Of a stretch of 13,090 bases of DNA, positions 1 through 5,823 are shown in pieces. Below the pieces are notes generated by a model. The model saw only the letters and a list, made by a program, of their open reading frames with translations, did not search any database and had not been told where the DNA came from. The stretch is from an uncultured Devosia sp. GTDB lineage: Bacteria > Pseudomonadota > Alphaproteobacteria > Rhizobiales > Devosiaceae. Location: the NCBI GenBank assembly GCA_946481445.1, contig CAMLOA010000012.1, positions 1 through 13,090 on the forward strand, given 5' to 3'. The position numbers were made by a program, and so were the translations under genes. Positions within the stretch are counted from its first letter, which is position 1, and every line of letters starts with the position of its first letter.

Positions 1-911
1 TACCACTGGCGGCGGCCGATGATCTCGGCCATCTCCTGCTTGTTGTCCATGCTGTCGCACCACTGCTGGGCTTCCATCACCGCCATCATGATGGCCTTGG
101 TGGCGACGGGGTTGGCATCGACCCAGTCGGCACGCATGCCCAGGACCTTTTCCGGATGGTGGAACCAGAGTTCGCCCGTGGTCGCGGCAGTAAAGCCGAT
201 GCCCTGGTTGACAAGCTGCTCGTTCCAAGGCTCGCCCACGCAGAAGGCATCCATGGTGCCGACCTTCATATTGGCCACCATCTGCGGCGGTGGCACGACG
301 ATGACGTCGACATCCACGTTCGGCACAATGCCGCCCGCGGCCAGCCAGTAGCGGAGCCACAGGTCATGGGTACCGCCCGGGAAGGTCATGGCTGCCGACG
401 GGGCCTTGCCCTCCGCCTTGGCCTTGGCGAAAACCTCCTTGAGCGGGCTGGAGTCGAGGCCGACACCCGTGTCGGCATAGGCCTGGGCCACCGACAGCCC
501 CTGGCAGTCTTCGTTGAGACCGAGCAGGGTATACATGGGCAGTGGCTGGTTGTTCTGCATGACCGAGCCGGACGAGTAGAGATGCACCTTCGGCCGCAGT
601 ATGTGGCCGCCGTCGATGCCGCCGCCGGCAGAGCCCAGGGCCATGTTGTCGCGCGTGGCGCCCCAGCTGGCCTGCTTTTCGATGGCCATGTCGGGCAGGC
701 CGTACTTCTCGAAGATGCCCTTTTCCTTGGCGATGATCAGCGGCGCGGAATCGGTGAGGGCGATGTAGCCCAGCTTGGTGCCCGCAACTTCCGGGCCAGC
801 GCCCTGCGCATATGCGCCGGCGGGAAACAGGGCGCGCGCGGCCATCAGGGTCGCGGCGGTCGCCGTTGCCCCCTTGAGGAAGCCGCGGCGGGTCGTCGTG
901 GTCTGCGTCAT
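1..911 (-). CDS. nrtA: Nitrate ABC transporter substrate-binding protein, NrtA family (C-terminus outside window)
   Basis: Periplasmic binding protein that captures nitrate for an NrtABC-type importer. I see 303 codons from the ATG at 909-911; the gene continues past the left edge, and the family is usually about 420-450 residues, so roughly a third is missing. The start follows GGAG with a 6-base spacer. Residues 7-14 (TRRGFLKG) followed by a hydrophobic stretch ending near A33-Q36 form a Tat signal. W83, Q137, H182, G226 and K255 align at near-constant offset with the nitrate-contacting residues of cyanobacterial NrtA (W102, Q155, H196, G240, K269; recalled, not searched). The lysine favours nitrate over bicarbonate (CmpA). 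The Tat signal argues against the cytoplasmic sensor NasS. Odd: after GGIDGGHIL the usual PMPY-type segment reads RPKVHLY. The permease, ATPase and nitrate reductase genes probably follow to the left, but this is not visible. Confidence 0.93.
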   Translation of the reverse strand, partial: MTQTTTTRRGFLKGATATAATLMAARALFPAGAYAQGAGPEVAGTKLGYIALTDSAPLIIAKEKGIFEKYGLPDMAIEKQASWGATRDNMALGSAGGGIDGGHILRPKVHLYSSGSVMQNNQPLPMYTLLGLNEDCQGLSVAQAYADTGVGLDSSPLKEVFAKAKAEGKAPSAAMTFPGGTHDLWLRYWLAAGGIVPNVDVDVIVVPPPQMVANMKVGTMDAFCVGEPWNEQLVNQGIGFTAATTGELWFHHPEKVLGMRADWVDANPVATKAIMMAVMEAQQWCDSMDNKQEMAEIIGRRQW

Positions 912-936
912 AGTGTTCTCCAGTTGCACCGTTTGG

Positions 937-1006
937 AAAAACAAAAGGCCGCCAACAAGCTCTCGCACCGATCGTCTGATCGAGCACGAAGCCGGTTGGC
1001 AGCCTT
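937..1006 (-). terminator. Intrinsic terminator inside the nrtA leader (attenuator)
   Basis: On the minus strand the arm 1006-995 (AAGGCTGCCAAC) pairs with 956-945 (GTTGGCGGCCTT) over 12 base pairs with one G-U wobble. It is followed at once by TTTTGTTTTT (946-937). The 38-base apical segment can fold further, including CGATC-AGAC-GATCG. It points at nrtA and ends 25 bases before the start codon. The upstream gene has its own terminator, so this one most likely stops transcription within the nrtA leader unless it is overridden. Confidence 0.8.
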
Positions 1007-1032
1007 GCCTTGGACGCCCATCATTGGACGTC
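998..1032 (-). ncRNA. ANTAR-type double-hairpin antitermination leader of nrtA
   Basis: Hairpin P1 (1032-1013, minus strand) has a 7-bp stem GACGTCC/GGGCGTC with one G-U pair and the six-base loop AAUGAU. A 3-base linker (CAA) leads to P2 (1009-998), stem GGC/GCC with the six-base loop AAGGCU. Both loops carry A at position 1 and G at position 4, the hallmark of RNAs bound by ANTAR antiterminators such as NasR, NasT and EutV. The P2 loop and 3' arm are part of the 5' arm of the terminator at 937-1006, so the two folds exclude each other. Inference: a NasT-like protein, released from NasS by nitrate or nitrite, stabilises P1-P2 and permits nrtA transcription. Weak point: the P2 stem has only three pairs. 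No nasS or nasT gene is in the window. Confidence 0.7.
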
Positions 1033-1073
1033 GACGAGAGCGTCATTGGGAGGAGCGCTTTCGCCGACAACAT

Positions 1074-1089
1074 TGCAGGAACCATGCCA
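1074..1089 (-). promoter_or_regulatory. Candidate sigma54 (RpoN) promoter of nrtA
   Basis: The minus strand reads TGGCATGGTTCCTGCA. Against the sigma54 consensus TGGCACG-N4-TTGCA it matches everywhere but two positions, with the required GG-N10-GC spacing. Transcription would begin near 1063, about 30 bases before the first leader hairpin. Nitrogen genes are often controlled by NtrC and sigma54, and Klebsiella nasF combines a sigma54 promoter with an ANTAR leader, so the arrangement is coherent. Confidence 0.55.
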
Positions 1090-1137
1090 AGCGCAGCCCG
1101 GAGGCATAATTTCTTGGCCATCAATAACTTAGAAAGT

Positions 1138-1197
1138 CACACTTTTGTGCCTACTATTTGTACAATTCAGCGATATGCCCACAAAACGACCTTGTGG
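1138..1197. promoter_or_regulatory. Two dyads upstream of the nrtA promoter, possible activator sites
   Basis: CCACAA-N7-TTGTGG lies at 1179-1197 and CACA-N4-TGTG at 1138-1149. They sit about 50 to 120 bases upstream of the candidate sigma54 promoter, a usual distance for enhancer-binding activators. Neither fits the classic NtrC site (GCAC-N7-GTGC) well, so the protein that binds is not assigned. Confidence 0.3.
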
Positions 1198-1256
1198 CTG
1201 AAAATTGCATCGCACTTTGCGGTTGCTGACAATTTAGGCAGGCCCGTTCGGACAAC

Positions 1257-1282
1257 AAAAAACCCGGCCATCTGGCCGGGTC
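1257..1282 (-). terminator. Intrinsic terminator of the 1303-1818 gene
   Basis: The perfect stem CCCGGCC/GGCCGGG (1263-1269 with 1274-1280, plus one more A-T pair) encloses a four-base loop. On the minus strand it is followed by TTTTTT (1262-1257). It begins about 20 bases after the stop codon at 1303-1305 and insulates nrtA from this gene. Confidence 0.9.
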
Positions 1283-1302
1283 TTTGTCTTGCTTGGCTAC
1301 CG

Positions 1303-1818
1303 TCAGCGATCGAACGGAACCGAGGCGGTCAGTATCTGCCCCGAATCGTTGAACTCCACCTCGAAATCGACTGTGATGTGACCTCCGGCCAACAGGATGC
1401 GCGAGCCGATCCGCACATCGTCCCCAGCGCGATCCTGCCGCCGCTCGCGCAGGTCGAAGCTTATGGTTTCTCCACTGCGGCGGCCGACGGCCAGGCCGGT
1501 AAATCCGGCATTCGAGCTCATAGCCGCCTCATACTGGTTGGCGGCGTCGTTGAAGGCGATGGTCCCGCTGATCGAAAGATTGGCATCCACCAGAGAGCAG
1601 CGCCCGGTATAGTTGATCTTGGCCTGGTTGCCTTTGGCGATGGTCAGCCGGCACCGGAACGGTTCCGGCTCTTCCCCGCCCACCAGAGCGCCTGCGCCCT
1701 GCCATTGCCCGATATAGGAACTGAGCAGCGCGACTTCCGCTTCGCCCGACCGCGCAGGGCTGGCCAGACCGACAGCGGCAAACAGCGCGAGAGCGAGGGT
1801 GACGGCCGTATTTTTCAT
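1303..1818 (-). CDS. Exported protein of unknown function, beta-rich, 171 residues
   Basis: The chosen start is the ATG at 1816-1818 because it opens directly on a signal peptide: MKNT, a hydrophobic core at residues 5-19, and probable cleavage around residues 20-25 (ASPARSG). The open frame continues upstream to about 2079 but that part does not resemble protein. The ribosome site is weak. The mature part alternates polar and hydrophobic residues as in a beta-barrel or beta-sandwich. It begins SYIGQWQGAGAL and has two cysteines (C56, C74) that could form a disulfide. It ends in the strand-like segments ITVDFEVEF and QILTASVPF. I do not recognise a named family; it resembles secreted hypothetical proteins of Hyphomicrobiales. 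A lipocalin-like ligand carrier is one possibility, unproven. Transcribed alone, with its own terminator. Confidence 0.8.
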   Translation of the reverse strand: MKNTAVTLALALFAAVGLASPARSGEAEVALLSSYIGQWQGAGALVGGEEPEPFRCRLTIAKGNQAKINYTGRCSLVDANLSISGTIAFNDAANQYEAAMSSNAGFTGLAVGRRSGETISFDLRERRQDRAGDDVRIGSRILLAGGHITVDFEVEFNDSGQILTASVPFDR

Positions 1819-2006
1819 GGTGTTCACTTTGGACACGAGGGCTTGATGGCAAACTACCGGTGCGCACCGGAGTGAGAGGTATGGAAGCGACGGCAAATTC
1901 ACGCTACGCAACGATGCAAACTCAGGTTCTAGCGCATCGCGGCCGCGAACGCCTGTAAAATAAATAACACCGATACGTAACGATTGGTTTATTGGGAAGA
2001 GGCCCC
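1819..2006. promoter_or_regulatory. Divergent intergenic region with a perfect 14-bp palindrome
   Basis: This region separates the exported-protein gene (minus) from the ybbA-like gene (plus). CCGGTGCGCACCGG at 1857-1870 is a perfect palindrome 39 bases upstream of the exported-protein start and could be an operator. TAAAAT at 1956-1961 is a possible -10 box for the plus-strand operon, but no good -35 box lies at the right distance. No other signal is clear. Confidence 0.4.
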
Positions 2007-2714
2007 TTGAACACTTCCAGCGCGCCAATAATCGACGCTCGCAACGTCGTGTACAGTCTAGAGGTGGCCTCCCGCCCACTACATATCCTCAAGAACGTAT
2101 CCCTCAGCGTCCTCCCCGCCGAAGTGGTGGCCATTGTGGGTCCGTCGGGCAGCGGCAAGACCTCACTGCTCATGTTGCTGGCTGGGCTGGAGAAAGCGAC
2201 GTCCGGCCAGGTCAGGGTCAATGGGGAGGATCTGTCCGCGCTCGATGAGGATGCCCTGGCACACTTCCGTCGCCGCACCCTGGGAATCGTGTTCCAGAGC
2301 TTCCATCTCATTCCCTCCCTCACGGCGCTCGACAATGTGGGGCTGGCGCTCGAAATTGCAGATTCGGCTCTGACACCCGCGGAGGTCCGCGCGCGGGCCG
2401 CCGAAGCCCTTGCCGGGGTTGGTCTGGGCGAGCGCCTGGATCATCGTCCTTCGGCCCTGTCGGGGGGAGAGCAGCAGCGTGTCGGTCTTGCCCGGGCCAT
2501 GGTCGCACGCCCACCGCTCCTGCTGGCCGATGAGCCTACGGGCAACCTGGACCAGAAGACCGGCGCCATGGTCGCCGACCTGATGTTCGATCTCGCCCGC
2601 AAGCAGGGCACCGCCCTTGTCCTCATCACCCATGACCCTGCCCTGGCCGCGCGCGCCGATCGCTCACTGACCATGATGGCCGGCGAACTCAGCCAGACGG
2701 CAACGGCGACCTAG
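2007..2714 (+). CDS. ybbA: ABC transporter ATPase, YbbA/LolD family
   Basis: Cytoplasmic ATPase that drives the FtsX-type permease encoded directly downstream. All motifs are intact in 235 residues: Walker A GPSGSGKT (45-52), Q-loop Q97, signature LSGGEQQ (151-157), Walker B LLLADEP (171-177) followed by TGNLD, and switch His209 in ITHD. LFxSFHLIP-type sequence after the Q-loop and ADEPTGNLD are typical of the MacB/LolD/YbbA group. The start is not ATG: I chose TTG at 2007 because GGAAGAGG lies just upstream; an in-frame TTG at 1992 would add five residues. The stop TAG abuts the ATG of the permease, so translation is probably coupled. The full-length permease partner favours YbbA over LolD, which pairs with LolC/E. 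Substrate unknown; lipid-type molecules are suspected for the family. Confidence 0.9.
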   Translation: MNTSSAPIIDARNVVYSLEVASRPLHILKNVSLSVLPAEVVAIVGPSGSGKTSLLMLLAGLEKATSGQVRVNGEDLSALDEDALAHFRRRTLGIVFQSFHLIPSLTALDNVGLALEIADSALTPAEVRARAAEALAGVGLGERLDHRPSALSGGEQQRVGLARAMVARPPLLLADEPTGNLDQKTGAMVADLMFDLARKQGTALVLITHDPALAARADRSLTMMAGELSQTATAT

Positions 2715-5261
2715 ATGAGCAGGATCCTGCCCTCCATTCGCATCGGCCTTCTCGACCTGCGCGGCGATCTGCGCCGGTTCGTCCTGCTCCTGGCTTGCCT
2801 GGCGGTGGGCACGGCCCTGATTGCCGGCGTCAACTCGGTAGGCGCCAGCATCACCCAGGCCATAGACCGCAATGCAGCCGAGCTGATGGGCGGAGACCTC
2901 GAGCTCTCGCGGGCTGATCGCCCCGCCTCGGCGGAGGAACTGGCCGAAATCTCCCGATATGGACAGGTTTCCTTCGTCATCGATACCAATGTGCGCGCCG
3001 AAGTCCCCGGCAGTGAGGCCTTCGTCGACCTGGCGGCCGTGGGCAGCAGCTACCCGCTGCTCGGCGCCGTGATCAGCCCCCAGCTCTCTCCCGGGGAACG
3101 GCCAGCAGACCTGCTCGCCCCACGCGACGGCGTGCACGGGGCACTCGTCTCCCCATTGATGCTCGCGCAACTCGGAATAGGCGTAGGCGACATTTTCGAC
3201 CTGGGTGGCTCACCCTTCCAAGCGCGCGGCGCCCTGACCAAGCTGCCTGACGGACCGGTGCGCGGTTTCCGGCTCGGCCTGACCACCCTCATCACGACCG
3301 AGGGCCTCGCCACGCTGTCCGACCGCACCTCGCCCCTGCCCGGTCTCGGCAACTGGTTTCGCTACAAGCTCCTGCTGGAAGGCGGTGACACCGACGCGGT
3401 CAGGGGGGAACTGGAAACGACACTCGGGGCCGCCGGTTGGACCGTTCGCTCCGCCATAGACGGACTGGGTGCCATGGTCCGCTACTATGACCTGTTCATG
3501 CGCTTCCTTGTCATCGTGGGGCTGGGATCGCTGCTGATCGGCGGGGTCAGCGTCTGGACCGGCATGCGTGCCTACATCGCCGAGCGCGCAGGCGTCATCG
3601 CCGTCATGCGCAGCCTGGGAGCCAGCCGCTCCCGCCTGTTCATCCATTTCTTCGCGCAGGTTGCGGCGCTGGCTGCGGTGGGCGTGGGTACCGGGCTGCT
3701 AGTCGGTGGCGGGGCGGCATACCTGGTCCTGCCCGCCGTGGGTGAGGCGGTTGGGGTCGCCCTGGCTCCCACCCTCCACGCCGAGCCGCTGCTGGTTGCC
3801 GCCGGGGCCGGTTTCCTCACGGCTTTTGCCTTTGCCTACCTGCCCCTGCAGCAGGCCCAGGCCATTCGTCCCGTCCTGCTGTTCCGCTCCAAGGGCCTTG
3901 GCGCGCCGCCTATCGAGTGGCGGGAGCTCGTTGTGTCCGCGCAGGCCATACCCCTGCTGCTGGCCGGACTGGCCTTCTTCTGGCTTGCGGTACGGATGAC
4001 TGGCGATGCCACGCTGGTCGGCGCGTTTTTCGGTGCCAGCCTGCTGGCCGCCGTCACATTTCAGGTCTTCGTACGCGCTGCCCAGTCCGGGATCGACCGG
4101 CTGCCTGCGGCGCGGTTGCGTGTGTTGCGCCACGCCATGCGTGCCATATCCTCCGGCAGTGCCACCGCCGCGCCCGTCGTGGTCTCGGTTGGAATGGCCA
4201 TGGCCATGCTGATCGTCGTGCTCGTCCTTCAGGGCAACCTGCGCCAGGAGTTTCTCGGCGCTTCGGCCTTCGACGTGCCTTCCCTGGTGGCAGCCGACCT
4301 GTTCCCTGACGAGGTGGAAACACTCGAGGCGATGCGGGCGCAGGGAGGCGACGTGGTCGACTTCGTCGCGACCCCCATGCTGCGCGGCGCCCTGGTGGAC
4401 GTGGGCGGCATCCCGGTCGCCGATCTGCGCACGCGCGGCCCCGAGGCAACCTTCCTGCTTTCGGGCGACGTACCGCTCACCTATCGCAGCCAGTTGCCCG
4501 CCTCTTCGCGGGTCGTGCTGGGCGAGTGGTGGGCGGAGGACTATGCCGGTGCCGGCCTGGTATCCCTGCATCAGAGCCTGCGCTCCGGGCTGGGCGTGGA
4601 CCTGGGCGACACGCTGGTGTTCGAGATCTTCGGCGAGCCCGTGACCGTGACCGTCGCCAATTTCCGTGACTATTCCTGGCAGGGCGGCATCGACTTCCTC
4701 GCGACCTTTTCGCCGGGCGTGCTCGATGCCTACCCGACGACATTGTTCGCCTCGGTCTACGCCCCTCCCGGAAGGGAGCAGGCAGCCGAGGTCGCCCTGG
4801 CCGGTGCCCTGCCCGACCTGCATTTCATCGCTATCGGCGACACGCTCCGGCAGATTACCGATGCCCTGGCCCAACTCTCCTTTGCCGCTGCGCTGGTGGG
4901 CGGGCTGGCCGTGGGAAATGGCCTGCTGGTCCTTGTCGGCAGCCTGGCCACTGGCCGGCGCCAGCGCGAAGCCGATACCGTCATCACCAAGGTACTGGGC
5001 GCCACGCGCAGCGAGCTGCTCCTGACCGCCGCGCTGCAATACCTGCTGCTGGCGGCCCTCGCCGCCGTGCCAGCGACCCTGTTGGGTGTCGGCATGGGCT
5101 GGATCGTCAGCAATCTGCTGCTGGACGTGGACTTCACCCTGGTCGCCGACACGCTGGTCATCGTTCTGGCCGCCGCATCAGTGATCACGGCTCTGCTTGG
5201 CGCCATGACAATTCTGCGCGCCGCCACCGCACGCCCGGCTCGGCTGTTGCGTGACCTCTAG
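2715..5261 (+). CDS. ybbP: FtsX-family ABC permease, YbbP-like, 848 residues
   Basis: Inner-membrane partner of the preceding ATPase. The layout matches the ten-helix YbbP type of type VII ABC systems. TM1 at about 22-45 precedes a large periplasmic domain (about 50-255). Helices follow near 260-283, 312-345, 357-377, 405-427 and 431-453, then TM7 near 484-506. A second large periplasmic domain (about 510-715) leads to three last helices near 718-745, 767-802 and 808-834. Two FtsX core repeats are visible: VIAVMRSLGASRSRLF (294-309) and TVITKVLGATRSELLL (755-770). Length is close to E. coli YbbP (about 800). It starts on the base after the ybbA stop. In many proteobacteria a TesA-type esterase is adjacent; none is here. 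It ends six bases from the stop of the convergent gene. Likely role: extracting or moving a hydrophobic substrate at the outer leaflet; inferred from the family. Confidence 0.9.
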   Translation: MSRILPSIRIGLLDLRGDLRRFVLLLACLAVGTALIAGVNSVGASITQAIDRNAAELMGGDLELSRADRPASAEELAEISRYGQVSFVIDTNVRAEVPGSEAFVDLAAVGSSYPLLGAVISPQLSPGERPADLLAPRDGVHGALVSPLMLAQLGIGVGDIFDLGGSPFQARGALTKLPDGPVRGFRLGLTTLITTEGLATLSDRTSPLPGLGNWFRYKLLLEGGDTDAVRGELETTLGAAGWTVRSAIDGLGAMVRYYDLFMRFLVIVGLGSLLIGGVSVWTGMRAYIAERAGVIAVMRSLGASRSRLFIHFFAQVAALAAVGVGTGLLVGGGAAYLVLPAVGEAVGVALAPTLHAEPLLVAAGAGFLTAFAFAYLPLQQAQAIRPVLLFRSKGLGAPPIEWRELVVSAQAIPLLLAGLAFFWLAVRMTGDATLVGAFFGASLLAAVTFQVFVRAAQSGIDRLPAARLRVLRHAMRAISSGSATAAPVVVSVGMAMAMLIVVLVLQGNLRQEFLGASAFDVPSLVAADLFPDEVETLEAMRAQGGDVVDFVATPMLRGALVDVGGIPVADLRTRGPEATFLLSGDVPLTYRSQLPASSRVVLGEWWAEDYAGAGLVSLHQSLRSGLGVDLGDTLVFEIFGEPVTVTVANFRDYSWQGGIDFLATFSPGVLDAYPTTLFASVYAPPGREQAAEVALAGALPDLHFIAIGDTLRQITDALAQLSFAAALVGGLAVGNGLLVLVGSLATGRRQREADTVITKVLGATRSELLLTAALQYLLLAALAAVPATLLGVGMGWIVSNLLLDVDFTLVADTLVIVLAAASVITALLGAMTILRAATARPARLLRDL

Positions 5262-5267
5262 AATCCC

Positions 5268-5684
5268 TCAGGGCGAGGGACCATCCTCGTTGGCATTGTG
5301 TGGCCTGGCGGGCGCCCTGCCCGCATGGGTCCAGGAGTTTACCCGCAGTTCGGCATCGCGGTCCGCATCGGCGGCATCGGGCAAGGGCTGAGATTTCCAC
5401 CCTCCGATCGGGGCATCGGCCTCCGCCGCCGCCATTTGCGCCCGCCATTCATCCATCAGACCGTCTATGTCCTGGGGGGAAAGAATCCGCCCCTCGTCGA
5501 CCACGTAGATCCAGGGCTGTCTGTCGCCATGCGCAGCCTGTTTCTGGGCGATGCAGGCAAAGGCGTCGAGCGCATAGTAGAAGAAGTCGCTGGTTCCCGG
5601 CCGTGCCCGGTCGGCGAAATCCTTTGGGTAGGCCTCCAGATCGGCCGGCAGCCATGTCAGGGCCGCTTCGCTCCACCAGTTCAT
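5268..5684 (-). CDS. Hypothetical protein, 138 residues, divergent from ku
   Basis: The start at 5682-5684 is well supported: AAAGGAGA lies seven bases upstream. The open frame runs farther back to 5948, but that part overlaps the start of ku on the other strand. The protein begins MNWWSEAALTWLP and has no signal peptide or membrane helix, so it is probably cytoplasmic. The middle is rich in aromatic residues (FFYYALDAF near 44-52; PWIYVVDEG near 66-74) and looks folded. A probable helix follows, LSPQDIDGLMDEWRAQMAAA. The last 40 or so residues are rich in Ala, Asp and Pro and look disordered. No family was recognised. The stop is six bases from that of the ybbP-like gene, and 139 bases shared with ku form the divergent promoter region. 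A link to DNA repair would rest on position alone. Confidence 0.75.
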   Translation of the reverse strand: MNWWSEAALTWLPADLEAYPKDFADRARPGTSDFFYYALDAFACIAQKQAAHGDRQPWIYVVDEGRILSPQDIDGLMDEWRAQMAAAEADAPIGGWKSQPLPDAADADRDAELRVNSWTHAGRAPARPHNANEDGPSP

Positions 5685-5767
5685 TGGGCTGTCTCCTTTC
5701 CGGCTACAACCGCGGAGGCCCGCCACCGGTTCGATCACAATGTTCTTCTGGCCGGCAACGCGGCGGG

Positions 5768-5793
5768 GGAACGTTGCTCGGCTATCTGCCGTT
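5768..5793 (+). promoter_or_regulatory. EcfG (general stress sigma factor) promoter of ku-ligD
   Basis: GGAAC (5768-5772), exactly 17 bases, then CGTT (5790-5793): a perfect match to the alphaproteobacterial EcfG/RpoE2 consensus GGAAC-N16/17-CGTT. Transcription would begin near 5800, 24 bases before the ku start codon. This also rules out the longer ku reading starting at 5740. In Sinorhizobium meliloti one ku-ligD set (ku2/ligD2) is known to depend on the general-stress factor RpoE2. Confidence 0.75.
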
Positions 5794-5823
5794 GAGGGAC
5801 AGTCCCACTGCACGAGGCTGTCC

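Larger units (their letters stand above)
912..1302. other. Gene-free stretch holding the nrtA control region and a terminator
   Basis: No credible gene lies in these 391 bases. On the minus strand, reading toward nrtA, it holds two dyads, a sigma54-type promoter, a double-hairpin leader and a leader terminator, each listed separately. The right end holds the terminator of the neighbouring minus-strand gene, which separates the two transcription units. The stretch is more AT-rich between about 1105 and 1260 than the coding DNA around it. Confidence 0.85.

Noticed and set aside
1..911. The left-end gene as the nitrate sensor NasS
   Set aside because: NasS is a related cytoplasmic protein without an export signal; this one starts with a clear Tat signal.
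156..1109. 317-codon plus-strand open frame at the left end
   Set aside because: Opposite nrtA, which has a Tat signal and the full set of nitrate-contact residues.
1111..1124. Possible FNR/FixK box (TTGAT half-site) upstream of nrtA
   Set aside because: Only one half matches; the second half reads AAGAA instead of ATCAA.
1940..1947. GCGGCCGC palindrome in the divergent region
   Set aside because: An eight-base GC palindrome is unremarkable at this base composition.
3699..5039. 446-codon minus-strand open frame
   Set aside because: A shadow of the YbbP-like permease gene; its translation is rich in Gln, Gly and His with no recognisable domain.
5264..5280. TCCCTC-N5-GAGGGA hairpin at the junction of the two convergent genes
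   Set aside because: Only six base pairs and no T-run on either strand, so it is not a convincing terminator.
5729..5745. GTTC-N9-GTTC repeat upstream of ku, similar to the alphaproteobacterial LexA box
   Set aside because: The LexA box needs a seven-base spacer (GTTC-N7-GTTC); here it is nine, so SOS control is not supported.
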